Shown here in pieces: positions 8,032 to 16,680 of a DNA stretch of 53,679 nt (positions are counted from its first letter, which is position 1; each line of letters opens with the position of its first letter). Under the pieces are notes generated by a model that searched no databases, was not told the origin of the DNA, and saw only the letters and a list, made by a program, of their open reading frames with translations. The translations under genes were made by a program, and so were the position numbers. The DNA lies in the NCBI GenBank assembly GCA_947567625.1, contig CANONN010000021.1:1-53679 (forward strand), read 5' to 3'. This DNA comes from an uncultured Roseburia sp. (GTDB lineage: Bacteria > Bacillota > Clostridia > Lachnospirales > Lachnospiraceae).

Positions 8032-8544
8032 GTGAGTGATGATGAATTGATTGAGCAGATCAGAGACGGAGACGAAGGGGCCGCGGATGCATTGATTCGT
8101 CGCTATTATGGTTCCATTCTGCGCTATTGCAGGTGGCATTGCAGCAACGCAGAGAAAGCGGAAGACTTGACGCAGGAAACCTTTTTTAAGCTCTTTCGCA
8201 ATCTGTGGCAGTATGAGGGAAAGAAGAAATTTAAGGCTTATCTTTATTCGATTGCCAGCCACTTATGCATTGACGAGAGCAGAAAAATGTCGTTCCTTTC
8301 GTTGGAGGAGGAAGCAGATCTTGCCAATGGCCGTGATGAAATGCGGCAGGTGGAGGATAACGCGCTGATCGGGCATTTGCTGCAATTCTTATCTCCTGAG
8401 CAAAAAGAAGCGGTAATCCTTAGGTTTGGAGGGCAGTTAAGCTATGCGGAGATTGCAAAAGTGACGGGGGAAAATATGCGTACCGCACAGAGCAGGGTGA
8501 GAACGGCATTAAAGATCATGCGGGCGTCCTGTCACGGTCAATAG
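8032..8544 (+). CDS. RNA polymerase sigma factor, ECF family
   Basis: A 170-residue sigma factor with region 2 (about 20-85: RRYYGSILRYCRWH, then AEDLTQETFFKLFRNLW and ASHLCIDESRK) and region 4 (about 112-165: LSPEQKEAVILRFGGQLSYA, EIAKVTGENMRTAQSRVRTA); regions 1 and 3 are lacking, which defines the ECF type. The GTG start is preceded by GAGAGGAGGGTG. It heads a run with a membrane protein, an ABC ATPase and a permease, so it probably regulates that exporter. The second gene could serve as the membrane-bound anti-sigma factor, although it has no recognised zinc-finger anti-sigma motif. Confidence 0.9.
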   Translation: MSDDELIEQIRDGDEGAADALIRRYYGSILRYCRWHCSNAEKAEDLTQETFFKLFRNLWQYEGKKKFKAYLYSIASHLCIDESRKMSFLSLEEEADLANGRDEMRQVEDNALIGHLLQFLSPEQKEAVILRFGGQLSYAEIAKVTGENMRTAQSRVRTALKIMRASCHGQ

Positions 8545-8578
8545 CGCTGTTTTGGGCAGCGGAATCATGGAGGTTAGT

Positions 8579-9337
8579 ATGAGGAAACGAGATTTGGAAT
8601 ATGAGCTGAGGTTATCGCTCGGACAAGAGGTAGCGCCGCGGCGGTTGGAGGAGACGATACAGGCGTGCTGCGGGATAGTGCAAAGCCGGGCGAAGCCAGC
8701 CGAAGAGCGGACGGGTTTTTTTCAATATCTGGCGGACATTTTTCGTCTGGAAGGGCTGTCAATGGCTGGCGTACATGCGGCCGTGCTTTTATTCATCTGC
8801 CTGACCGTTTCAAAACTGTCAGATTGGCCGGGGATTCTGCCTGTGGTAATGCCGTTTTTGGTTCTTGCGGCGATGCCGGCTGTTTTTCGGGGGCGATACC
8901 ACAGAGTGAGCGAGATGGAGGCGGCGACGAGAGCCTCCGGCGCACAGATCATACTGGCAAAGTTAATTTTGGCGGGGGCCGCGGATTTAGTGTGCATTAC
9001 GGTTCTGCTATGTCTGGAAATTTACCTGCATAATTCCTGCCGGGAAATCAGTGGTATGATTTTATATTGCCTGGTTCCTTATCTGGCATGTATGGCGGCG
9101 ATGCTTGGCATCGTGAGGTCGTGCAAAAAAGACGCGATATCCATTTGCATTGCGGTGATGCTGGCCTTTAGCTCCTTCCTGGGGGCAGCCGTACAATTTT
9201 TGCCATGGCTTTACGAGACATCCGCGACTGGATTTTGGGTTGCCGCATTTTTATTATTTGCCGTGTTTTATGGAAAAGAAATCGGATACATCATAAAAAT
9301 GAGAAAGGAAGGTAAAATGTATGGAATTATCGCTTGA
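8579..9337 (+). CDS. Polytopic membrane protein linked to ECF sigma factor and ABC exporter
   Basis: The start at 8579 (MRKRDLEYELRLSLG) is chosen over upstream frames because GGAGG lies 6-7 nt before it. A soluble N-terminal stretch of roughly 65 residues contains CC at about residues 31-32, and is followed by six or so hydrophobic segments. The end overlaps the ABC ATPase gene by 17 bp. The position between sigma factor and exporter suggests either an anti-sigma/sensor protein or an accessory exporter subunit. I recognise no named family. Confidence 0.75.
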   Translation: MRKRDLEYELRLSLGQEVAPRRLEETIQACCGIVQSRAKPAEERTGFFQYLADIFRLEGLSMAGVHAAVLLFICLTVSKLSDWPGILPVVMPFLVLAAMPAVFRGRYHRVSEMEAATRASGAQIILAKLILAGAADLVCITVLLCLEIYLHNSCREISGMILYCLVPYLACMAAMLGIVRSCKKDAISICIAVMLAFSSFLGAAVQFLPWLYETSATGFWVAAFLLFAVFYGKEIGYIIKMRKEGKMYGIIA

Positions 9338-10196
9338 TCGTTTGACAAAGCATTATGGGCATAAAATTGCGGTGGACTGCGTCAACGCTTCTCTAAAGCC
9401 GGGCGTATATGGACTTTTGGGGGCCAACGGAGCGGGAAAGACGACGCTGATGCGCATGCTGTGCGCTATCTTGGAGCCGACCTCTGGGGAGGTACTTTTA
9501 GACGGGAAAGAGGTGACGGCGATGGGGGCGGAATACAGAAATCTCTTGGGGTACCTGCCGCAGGATTTCGGCTACTATCCCAATTACACCGCACAGGAGT
9601 TTTTGCTCTATTTTGCGGCGCTAAAGGGAATCCCCCATAAGAGCGCCCGCACGCGTGTGAGAGAATTACTCGGGCTAATCGGCCTTGGGGATGTGGCCGG
9701 CAAAAAAATAAAGACCTACTCCGGCGGTATGAAGCAGAGGGTCGGGATCGCACAGGCGCTGCTCAATCAGCCCAGAATATTGGTGCTTGATGAACCGACA
9801 GCCGGATTGGACCCCAAAGAGCGGATTCGTTTCCGCAATCTGATCGCCGATTATGCCGGGGATAGAATCGTAATTTTGTCTACGCATATTGTCTCGGATA
9901 TCGAAGCGATCGCGGATGAGGTGCTCCTCATGAAGAAAGGAAAGCTGCTCTCGAAGGGAACGGTGGAAGAGCTGACTCGGAAGGTGAAAGGAAAAGTGTG
10001 GGAGCTGGTCGTGTCACCCGAAGAGGCCAGAAGCTGGCAGGCCAAGATGGCGGTGGCAAACCTGCGCCATGAAGAAAATAAAATTGCACTTCGTATTTTA
10101 TCCGATGATAAGCCGGCGGAGGGGGCTGTGCCCTGCGAGGCTTCCTTGGAGGATTTATATCTCTATTATTTTGGAACGGAGGAGGGAGCGCGATAA
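9321..10196 (+). CDS. ABC transporter ATP-binding protein
   Basis: Nucleotide-binding subunit of an exporter-type ABC transporter. Walker A is GANGAGKTT (residues about 34-42), the signature is YSGGMKQR, and Walker B is ILVLDEPTAGLD followed by the H-loop STH. The C-terminal extension of about 80 residues is typical of the ABC-2 drug/antibiotic export group. It overlaps the upstream membrane protein and is followed, after an 83-bp repeated spacer, by its probable permease. The last codons and the spacer form a three-copy 40-bp array. Confidence 0.93.
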   Translation: MELSLDRLTKHYGHKIAVDCVNASLKPGVYGLLGANGAGKTTLMRMLCAILEPTSGEVLLDGKEVTAMGAEYRNLLGYLPQDFGYYPNYTAQEFLLYFAALKGIPHKSARTRVRELLGLIGLGDVAGKKIKTYSGGMKQRVGIAQALLNQPRILVLDEPTAGLDPKERIRFRNLIADYAGDRIVILSTHIVSDIEAIADEVLLMKKGKLLSKGTVEELTRKVKGKVWELVVSPEEARSWQAKMAVANLRHEENKIALRILSDDKPAEGAVPCEASLEDLYLYYFGTEEGAR

Positions 10197-10275
10197 ATAT
10201 AGACTGATATTTTGAAACGGAGAAGAACAACGATGAATAGGGACTGATACTTTGACATGGAAGGGAATTGCGGTG
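10165..10275 (+). repeat. Three diverged 40-41-bp tandem copies at the ABC gene 3' end
   Basis: TATTTTGGAACGGAGGAG (10167), TATTTTGAAACGGAGAAG (10208) and TACTTTGACATGGAAGGG (10248) begin successive copies spaced 41 and 40 bp. The first copy lies inside the end of the ABC gene and the last runs into the ribosome site of the permease gene. Confidence 0.75.
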
Positions 10276-10279
10276 AATT

Positions 10280-11482
10280 ATGAATTTATTTTTAGCAGAA
10301 CATAATAAATTATGGAAAAGAAACGGCGTGAAAATCTGCGTTTTGCTGTGCTTTTTTTATGTCGTGATAGTCGGGAATATACTGACATTTCAATGGTTTA
10401 GCTTTGGCAGCAACGACGATGCTACGAGCTCGTTTGGAAATCATTTTGACGGATATGACATGATAAAAGAGAGCCAGGCATATGCGCGCACTTTCGGCGA
10501 GCTGACCGATGAAACGATACAGAGGATGGTGCGAGACTACCAGAGACTAAAAGCTGAGGGAAAAGACAGAGAACGGGAGTGGATGGACCGGGGGATCATA
10601 GACAACTGGCTGGAAACCTTGTGGCCGGAGCTAAAAGACAGCGCGAGATATGAGACGATGATCACATATGTGGATGCGGATCAATTGACCGGGTTTTATG
10701 AGAGAAGGCAGCAGGCGGTCGAAGATTTCCTAAAAATCAGCGGACAGACGGGCGGAGAACAGGAATATTTGCTGAAAATGGAATCGAAAGTGCAAAAACC
10801 GTTTCGCTATCAATGGGTGGAGAGCTGGTCTCAGCTTCTTGGAAGTATACTAGCCGATTTGGGCATGGTGATGGCGCTGTTTCTCGCCATTGTTTTGTCG
10901 CCTCTGTTTGCCGGGGAATGGCACAGTAATACGGGCGGCATGATACTGGCGACGAGAAATGGCTGGCGGCAGGCCGCCCGGACAAAAATAATGGTCGGTT
11001 TTGCGTTTACGCTGGAATTTTTTACCCTGCTGGCGGGAGGAATGTTGACGGCACAACTATTTTTTCTCGGGTTTTCCGGTTGGGATATGCCGATACAGAC
11101 CATAAAGCTGATTGCGGTAGCGCCCATTAATATGCTTGGGGCGGAGCTCTATGAATATGGTTTTACCTTGCTTGGCGTGATCGGATACGCGGGGGTTGTC
11201 ATGTTGATCTCAGCGGCTGTTAGAAACCATATACTGGCGCTGCTGCTCTCACTGTTCGTGGTATACGGGCCGATGATGATCTCTTCGTATCTGCCGATGG
11301 GATTGCAAAAGGCGTTGGATTTGCTGCCGCTGGTCGGAAGCGGCACAGATATTTTCCGAACGAATACATTTCATCTGTTCGGTACCTATATCTGGTCCCC
11401 CTGGCTGCTCCTTATCGTGCCGGTGCTGCTTGGCTTACTGTGTGTCCCGTTTGCGGTCAAGTGCTGGGCGAGGAAGGGGTAG
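10280..11482 (+). CDS. ABC-2 type transporter permease
   Basis: A 400-residue membrane protein: one N-terminal transmembrane helix (about 18-40), a soluble extracytoplasmic stretch of about 140 residues rich in charged residues, then five hydrophobic segments in the C-terminal half (starting near LLGSILADLGMVMALFLAIV). This is the usual architecture of single-chain ABC-2 permeases paired with an upstream ATPase. The start ATG is preceded only by AAGGGAATTGCGG, a weak ribosome site that falls within the third repeat copy. The substrate is unknown; peptide or antimicrobial export is plausible for ECF-linked systems. Confidence 0.85.
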   Translation: MNLFLAEHNKLWKRNGVKICVLLCFFYVVIVGNILTFQWFSFGSNDDATSSFGNHFDGYDMIKESQAYARTFGELTDETIQRMVRDYQRLKAEGKDREREWMDRGIIDNWLETLWPELKDSARYETMITYVDADQLTGFYERRQQAVEDFLKISGQTGGEQEYLLKMESKVQKPFRYQWVESWSQLLGSILADLGMVMALFLAIVLSPLFAGEWHSNTGGMILATRNGWRQAARTKIMVGFAFTLEFFTLLAGGMLTAQLFFLGFSGWDMPIQTIKLIAVAPINMLGAELYEYGFTLLGVIGYAGVVMLISAAVRNHILALLLSLFVVYGPMMISSYLPMGLQKALDLLPLVGSGTDIFRTNTFHLFGTYIWSPWLLLIVPVLLGLLCVPFAVKCWARKG

Positions 11483-11516
11483 GCCGCGCGGGCATGGCCT
11501 TAAGAGGTATGTCTTA

Positions 11517-13013
11517 TCAGAACTGGAAATAGACAAACGCCTGCGCGTCGTACCCCACACCCCAGACGCCAAACACCAGGATAAACATCACCGCGGCAAT
11601 ATAAATCAGCCAGCGGCACCACAAATCCTGCCGAAAGATCACTTCCGTCACTTTGACCCCTCGATAGCGCAAAACGTCGCCCGCGATTAAGATGCCGATC
11701 GAAAACAACAGCAGCCCAAACTGCCTCTGGCTGAGGCCAAGCTCATACAGGGAGCCGTCAAAAAATATCCAGGGATTCGGTGCGGTAAACATACTGCGCA
11801 AAATATAGAGAGCGTCGTCTACGCTGTTGGCGCGGAAAAAAACCCAGGTAAGGTCCACCAAAATAAACGTACAGACCACCTTCAGGCATCTGTGCCCGAT
11901 ACTTTCCGTGTGCAGTCCGAGTCTGCCGGCTATCTTTTCGCGCGCGCCTTTGGTCGCGCTGCCAATCACCTGGAAGAGTCCGTTTAGCCCGCCCCAGATC
12001 ACGAAGGTCCACTGTGCCCCATGCCACAGCCCGCTTACCAAAAAGACGACCATGACGTTGAGATATTTGCGGAGTTTTCCCCTGCGGTTTCCGCCCAGCG
12101 GAATATAAAGATAGTCGCGGAACCAAGAAGTCAGAGAAATATGCCACCGCCTCCAGAATTCTTCCACGGTTTTTGCCAGGTAGGGGCAGTCAAAATTGTC
12201 CATCAGATGAAAGCCCATAATCTCCGCCGCCCCGATGGCAATCATCGAATACCCGGAAAAATCGCAATAGATCTGAATGGCGAACAGCGCGCTTGCCAGG
12301 ATAAAGTGGCAGCCCCGGTAATCCATGGGATGATTGTATACGGTATCGACGATGACCGCGATGCGGTCGGCCAGCACAAGCTTCTGGAAGTAGCCCCAGA
12401 CCATGATGAATAGGCCCGCGCGCATGCGCTCAAAATCAAAAGGATGCTCCTTTTGAATCTGGGTCAGCAGGTTTTTGGAGCGCTCAATCGGCCCTGCCAC
12501 CAATTGCGGAAAGAATGAGACAAACAGTGCATATTTGAGAAAATTCTTTTCCGCATGGATTTCCCCGCGGTAGACGTCCATCGTATAGCTTAAAGCCTGA
12601 AATATGTAAAAGGATATGCCGACCGGGAGTATCACGTCGAACGACGGGCTGAGCAGGGCAAGATTGCAGCGCGCCAGTATCCGGTTGATATTCTCGATTG
12701 CAAAGTCAAAATATTTAAACAAAAAGAGCAGCGACAGATTTAAAAAGAAGCTGCCGGCCACAAATATTTTTTTATAGGTTTGTATCTTTCGGCCGTCCCA
12801 GGGCCTGTTGCCGGCATACTCGATGGCCCACCCGCTCAGATAGGTAACGCCTGTCGAAAACAGCAGGAGCAGTACATAGGTCACGTTCCAGCACATATAA
12901 AAATAATAGCTGGCGGCCAACAGCCACAGATACCTCGCTTTGGAGGGGATGAGAAAGTACAAAAATACGACAATCGGGAAAAAGATGAGAAAATGGATGG
13001 AATTAAAAAGCAT
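11517..13013 (-). CDS. MBOAT family membrane-bound O-acyltransferase
   Basis: A 498-residue polytopic membrane protein of the AlgI/DltB group, which moves acyl groups across the membrane to acylate extracellular polymers. Characteristic blocks: PVGISFYIFQALSYTMDVYR, FWRRWHISLTSWFRDYLYIP followed by LGGNRRG, and SGLWHGAQWTFVIWGGLNG with the presumed catalytic histidine. The SGNH-like partner lies upstream on the same strand, the standard pair for polysaccharide O-acetylation. The acylated polymer is not identified by context. The gene is convergent with the ABC permease, with a 34-bp gap. Confidence 0.93.
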   Translation of the reverse strand: MLFNSIHFLIFFPIVVFLYFLIPSKARYLWLLAASYYFYMCWNVTYVLLLLFSTGVTYLSGWAIEYAGNRPWDGRKIQTYKKIFVAGSFFLNLSLLFLFKYFDFAIENINRILARCNLALLSPSFDVILPVGISFYIFQALSYTMDVYRGEIHAEKNFLKYALFVSFFPQLVAGPIERSKNLLTQIQKEHPFDFERMRAGLFIMVWGYFQKLVLADRIAVIVDTVYNHPMDYRGCHFILASALFAIQIYCDFSGYSMIAIGAAEIMGFHLMDNFDCPYLAKTVEEFWRRWHISLTSWFRDYLYIPLGGNRRGKLRKYLNVMVVFLVSGLWHGAQWTFVIWGGLNGLFQVIGSATKGAREKIAGRLGLHTESIGHRCLKVVCTFILVDLTWVFFRANSVDDALYILRSMFTAPNPWIFFDGSLYELGLSQRQFGLLLFSIGILIAGDVLRYRGVKVTEVIFRQDLWCRWLIYIAAVMFILVFGVWGVGYDAQAFVYFQF

Positions 13014-13121
13014 ATGTGTTATCCTCTTATGTTTTTTGTTAGAGCTGTTTGCGCTAGCGGAAGATTACCTATACGGAATGTGCATGTATGGCGCCTTGCT
13101 GATTCGCGGGCTGCGGTGTTT

Positions 13122-14396
13122 TTACTTGCGTTTCTCAAGTTCAAATATGGCCGTATCTACAAGCTCCCCGGTTGCGGCATGTCTGACAATAAACGCGTAA
13201 TCTCCGTCAAAATTCCCGCCGATTTGCGCGGCGGCTTCTTCTTTTCCGATGAACTGTTTTTCTGAAACGGCGTCCAATAATTTACTCACGGCAGGCGTGG
13301 GGGAGGTTCCTTCTTTTTGATAAATTTCGCATGTAAAGCCTTCATCTCCCAACCACATCAAATAGGCGCTAAGGCGCGTCTGTCCCCGCAGCCAGGCGGC
13401 TTTTTTCTCGGTATAGGCCAGATAATCGTTATCCCATTTTGCGATTTCGCGCTCGGGCAGGCTGTTTTTTGAAAATTGAAAGTGGTCGTTCAGATATTGG
13501 CCGATGTATTTTGACGTTTTCCGCTGACCGCTTAGATTTAGATGCCCGACATCCTTAAAATCGGTCTGATAATCAATCCGCAGTGTGTCGTCGTAGGACA
13601 TATTTAAAAACGGGACGCCGTATTCTGTGGAGAGACGCGCAACGCCGTTTAGCGCCCGCTGGATTTCTTTGCCCTTGCAGCAGGGGAGCGCTTCCAATAT
13701 CACCGCAATGTCGTTTGCCTGGCACAGCTCAATGATTTTTCGCATATAGAGATATCCGATTGTTTCCTCCGCTATCATATCTGATTCATCAATCAGCTTA
13801 TAACCGCTCAAATCCTTTACGACCGTAGAAATCTTGCAGCCTTTTTGCACGGTATAGTTCGGGGAAAAGTCGCCTCGTTCGATTTCTTCCCAGCGGTTGT
13901 GGTAGACGGAAAACGGGAACAGATATTCCAAGCGTTCTTCTGTCGTATCAAACAAATCCATGACGGCACGGATTTTGTTCGCGGAGAGCGGAATCGCATC
14001 GAAGCCGTTGTGCATCTGCTGTCTGCCGTCCCCTGCTTCCTGTATCTTGAGATCGTGCTGGATATGGTAGCAGTCGACCACCAGGACACTTGGTTTGGCA
14101 TAATCTAAGGCATTGACGAGCGTCCAGTACATCTGCGACGGACGGCAGCCGCTCGAAGCGAGGACGTAAGAGCGGATTTCATTTTCTTTCCACAGCTCCA
14201 TCGGCAAAACGCCGCGGTACATATGGCTGTTGCCCAAAAACCAAACGTCATAGCCGGCCGGGTCCGACCAAAATTCCGAGAATTGTTCCATGCTGTCTTT
14301 TCGCTCCATAAAATGAGCGACGCAGTGGAACACGAAGCAAAACAATAAAATAAAGCAGATTGTGCCGGTTATCCTTTTTAATCTGACGGACTTCAT
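13122..14396 (-). CDS. SGNH/AlgX-like extracytoplasmic acyltransferase partner of the MBOAT protein
   Basis: The ATG at 14396 is preceded by GAGAGG at a good distance; the longer frame to 14444 has none. The protein has an N-terminal membrane anchor (ITGTICFILLFCFVFHCVAH) and an external domain with a GNSH motif (WFLGNSHMYRG, nucleophile-type serine) and a late HLNLSGQRK block matching the Asp/His-containing end of SGNH hydrolases. The family partners MBOAT proteins in O-acetylation of surface polysaccharides. A gap of 108 bp separates it from the MBOAT gene downstream, so co-transcription is likely. Confidence 0.82.
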   Translation of the reverse strand: MKSVRLKRITGTICFILLFCFVFHCVAHFMERKDSMEQFSEFWSDPAGYDVWFLGNSHMYRGVLPMELWKENEIRSYVLASSGCRPSQMYWTLVNALDYAKPSVLVVDCYHIQHDLKIQEAGDGRQQMHNGFDAIPLSANKIRAVMDLFDTTEERLEYLFPFSVYHNRWEEIERGDFSPNYTVQKGCKISTVVKDLSGYKLIDESDMIAEETIGYLYMRKIIELCQANDIAVILEALPCCKGKEIQRALNGVARLSTEYGVPFLNMSYDDTLRIDYQTDFKDVGHLNLSGQRKTSKYIGQYLNDHFQFSKNSLPEREIAKWDNDYLAYTEKKAAWLRGQTRLSAYLMWLGDEGFTCEIYQKEGTSPTPAVSKLLDAVSEKQFIGKEEAAAQIGGNFDGDYAFIVRHAATGELVDTAIFELEKRK

Positions 14397-14524
14397 CCCA
14401 TATTTCCTCTCGTAAAAAATAATTGCAAAATATCCCGAGGACATTTTATCCCCTGAAAAGGTATGGAAACAACGTAAGTATTATATTTCACATTTTGGAT
14501 CGCCGGGAAAAAGTGAAAATGTCC

Positions 14525-14553
14525 TTTACTTTTTGCTTTTTTCGTGTTATATT
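14525..14553 (+). promoter_or_regulatory. Promoter of rplS
   Basis: -35 TTTACT (14525-14530), 17-bp spacer, -10 TATATT (14548-14553) with TG one base upstream (extended -10). It gives a transcript start near 14560. Confidence 0.7.
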
Positions 14554-14559
14554 AAAACA

Positions 14560-14632
14560 GTTGTGAGTGAATAGATGGTCCTCTGTTACGAAATGACGTA
14601 TTAAGAACATCCAGATTGCAGGAGGTTATCAA
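14560..14632 (+). promoter_or_regulatory. Possible L19 leader RNA upstream of rplS
   Basis: The 73-nt untranslated leader contains TCCTCTG (about 14579-14585), complementary with one bulge to the CAGGAGG ribosome site, and GATG/CATC arms in between. This could hide the ribosome site. A short autoregulatory leader before rplS is known in Firmicutes; whether this one belongs to that family needs a covariance-model test. Confidence 0.4.
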
Positions 14633-14986
14633 ATGAACGCAAATGAAATTATCAAAAACATTGAGACAGAGCAGTTAAAGGCTGAAGTGCCGCAGTTTCG
14701 CGTGGGTGATACCGTTAAGGTTTACGGTAAGATCAAAGAGGGAACCCATGAGAGAATCCAGGTCTTCGAGGGAACTGTGATTAAGAAACAGGGCGGCAGC
14801 AACCGCGCGACATTTACCGTCAGAAAGATTTCCAACGGTGTCGGCGTCGAGAAGACATGGCCGTTACATTCTCCGAATGTAGAGAAAGTGGAAGTGGTGC
14901 GCATGGGTAAAGTAAGACGTGCAAAATTGTACTATTTGAGAGATCGCGTAGGTAAGAGGGCGAAAGTAAAAGAATTGGTAAGATAA
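14633..14986 (+). CDS. rplS: 50S ribosomal protein L19
   Basis: Ribosomal protein at the interface of the two subunits. Length is 117 residues, standard for L19. Signature blocks: [51 protein letters not shown] and [20 protein letters not shown] lies before the ATG. The following gene order (lepB, rbgA, rnhB, ylqG/ylqH) matches the conserved Firmicutes neighbourhood. A hairpin terminator just downstream may reduce transcription into lepB. Confidence 0.98.
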   Translation: MNANEIIKNIETEQLKAEVPQFRVGDTVKVYGKIKEGTHERIQVFEGTVIKKQGGSNRATFTVRKISNGVGVEKTWPLHSPNVEKVEVVRMGKVRRAKLYYLRDRVGKRAKVKELVR

Positions 14987-15001
14987 GATATGCCGAAGTG
15001 T

Positions 15002-15037
15002 GGGGCTGCTGTACGGATTGTGCAGCAGCCTCTTTGT
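15002..15037 (+). terminator. Rho-independent terminator or attenuator after rplS
   Basis: GGCTGCTG (15004-15011) pairs with CAGCAGCC (15023-15030), extendable by a G-U pair and a G-C pair; a T-rich stretch (TCTTTGTC) follows. The structure lies between rplS and the lepB start, so it argues against a lepB start upstream of about 15040. Confidence 0.65.
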
Positions 15038-15056
15038 CAATGAGAGAGGATTTGTT

Positions 15057-15644
15057 TTGCGTAGAAATCGTGGAAGTGGGCTTAGTTTTGCCAGAAGAAA
15101 GAAAAAAGTAAATTTTGCTATTATCCGGGAAGTAATTGTCTGGACGGTCGAAATACTGATCACCATTATGGTGGCGTTTACCTGCGTCTATTTTTTGGGG
15201 CTGCGCACCAGCGTGGTGGGCCAGTCGATGGCGGCGACGTTAAACGGCGGCGATGAGATTTTGGTCAACCGTTTTTTGTACAAAGTGACAGACCCCAAAG
15301 CGGGAGACGTGATCGTGTTTTTGCCCAACGGCAATGAAAAATCCCATTTCTATGTCAAACGCGTGATCGCCACGCCCAGGGACGTGGTGCAGATCAAAAA
15401 CGGGCTCGTGTATGTAAACGGGGAAGTGTATGAGGACTCATTTGAGGCGGCGCCCGTGGAGGATGCAGGGCTCGCGGCGGAGGAGATCGTGCTGGGCGAA
15501 AATGAGTATTTTGTGCTGGGCGATAACCGCAATAACAGCGAGGACAGCCGTTATGCCAATATCGGCAATATCAAGAAAGAATATATTGTGGGAAAAGCAT
15601 GGTTTCGCTGCGCGCCATGGGGCCTGTGGGGATTTATCGAATGA
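15057..15644 (+). CDS. lepB: Signal peptidase I
   Basis: Membrane protease that removes signal peptides from exported proteins. A TTG at 15057 with GAGAGAGGA 6 nt upstream is the most likely start; the frame open from 15000 would begin inside the rplS terminator. A basic N-terminus (RRNRGSG, RRKKK) precedes one transmembrane helix (about 20-48). The catalytic serine is S57 (VGQSMAATL) and the catalytic lysine is K101 (YVKRVIATPRD); the VLGDNRNNSEDSR block (family box E) is intact. The length of 195 residues fits Gram-positive SipS-type enzymes. Confidence 0.93.
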   Translation: MRRNRGSGLSFARRKKKVNFAIIREVIVWTVEILITIMVAFTCVYFLGLRTSVVGQSMAATLNGGDEILVNRFLYKVTDPKAGDVIVFLPNGNEKSHFYVKRVIATPRDVVQIKNGLVYVNGEVYEDSFEAAPVEDAGLAAEEIVLGENEYFVLGDNRNNSEDSRYANIGNIKKEYIVGKAWFRCAPWGLWGFIE

Positions 15645-15659
15645 CGAAGGGAGACGACG

Positions 15660-16526
15660 ATGCAGTTTCAATGGTATCCGGGGCATATGACAAAGGCAAA
15701 GCGTCAGATGCAGGAGGACATAAAGTTAGTAGATCTGGTGATCGAGCTGGTGGACGCCAGGGCGCCGCTTAGCAGCAGAAACCCTGATATCGACGAGCTC
15801 GGGAAAAACAAATACCGCCTGATTTTGATGAATAAGGCAGATTTGGCGGACGACGCGGTAAGCGGCGGCTGGAAGGCTTATTTTGCGGACCGGGGCTCTG
15901 CCGTCGTGGAGCTGGACGCGAGAAACCGGGCCGGCATGAAGGCGGTTACCAATGTCATCATGGAAGTGTGCAAAGAAAAGATTGAGCGCGACAGGAAGCG
16001 GGGAATTAAAAACCGTCCGGTGCGCGCGATGGTTGTGGGGATTCCCAATGTCGGAAAGTCGACGTTTATCAACTCCTTTGCGGGGCGCGCCTGCGCAAAA
16101 ACAGGCAATAAGCCGGGCGTCACCAAGGGGAAGCAGTGGATTCGCCTCAATAAGAATGTAGAGCTTTTGGATACGCCGGGAATCTTGTGGCCTAAGTTTG
16201 AAGATCAGACGGTGGGGCTTCATCTCGCCTGGATTGGCGCGATGAATGATGAAATCATAAATATCGACGAGCTTGCCCTAGAATTGATTCAAAAGTTGAA
16301 ACAGGATTATCCGGGTACGATAGACGGTCGTTACGCCATAGAGGGCGGGCCTGTCGACGAGACAAAGACCGAGGCCGAAATATTGGGGGCGATCGCCGCA
16401 AACCGGGGCTGTATCGGGCGGGGCGGCGAACCGGATTACGGCAAGGCCGCCGCGCTGCTGATCGAGGAATTTCGCGGCGGGAAATTGGGCAGAATCACGC
16501 TCGAGCGGCCTGTGAAGCATGATTAA
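15660..16526 (+). CDS. rbgA: Ribosome biogenesis GTPase A
   Basis: Circularly permuted GTPase needed for late 50S assembly. The order of motifs is the permuted one: G4 NKAD first (about 58-61), then G1 GIPNVGKST starting at residue 127 and G3 DTPG near 178-181. The C-terminal domain with the GPVDETKTEAEILGAIA region fits YlqF/RbgA. The length of 288 residues is normal. GAAGGGAGA precedes the ATG. Placement next to rplS agrees with its role in large-subunit assembly. Confidence 0.95.
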   Translation: MQFQWYPGHMTKAKRQMQEDIKLVDLVIELVDARAPLSSRNPDIDELGKNKYRLILMNKADLADDAVSGGWKAYFADRGSAVVELDARNRAGMKAVTNVIMEVCKEKIERDRKRGIKNRPVRAMVVGIPNVGKSTFINSFAGRACAKTGNKPGVTKGKQWIRLNKNVELLDTPGILWPKFEDQTVGLHLAWIGAMNDEIINIDELALELIQKLKQDYPGTIDGRYAIEGGPVDETKTEAEILGAIAANRGCIGRGGEPDYGKAAALLIEEFRGGKLGRITLERPVKHD

Positions 16527-16530
16527 AAGA

Positions 16531-16680
16531 CGAACGTTACGGTGCAGGAGAAAATAATTGGAAAAAGGACAAGTGTAAAATGCAGGAGAAAACAATCGGT
16601 CGGAAAAAGTCGAACGTAAAATGCAGGAGAAAACAATCGGAAAAAGGGCGAATGTAAAATGCAGGAGAAAACAATCGGAG
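16531..16680 (+). repeat. Four tandem copies of the rnhB start region (38-41 bp)
   Basis: The motif GTGCAGGAGAAA or ATGCAGGAGAAA occurs at 16542, 16580, 16621 and 16659, the last being the rnhB start. Copies 2 to 4 also share AACAATCGG. Each copy carries a possible start codon and an AGGAG within its second and third codons, so decoy starts precede the true one. Confidence 0.9.

Noticed and set aside
11481-11500. Short AGGCC/GGCCT hairpin between the ABC permease and the MBOAT gene
   Set aside because: Only five base pairs and no T-run; too weak for a terminator call.
14480-14520. Promoter for the SGNH-like gene on the minus strand
   Set aside because: A TATAAT is present (14480-14485 complement), but no acceptable -35 could be found at 16-18 bp.
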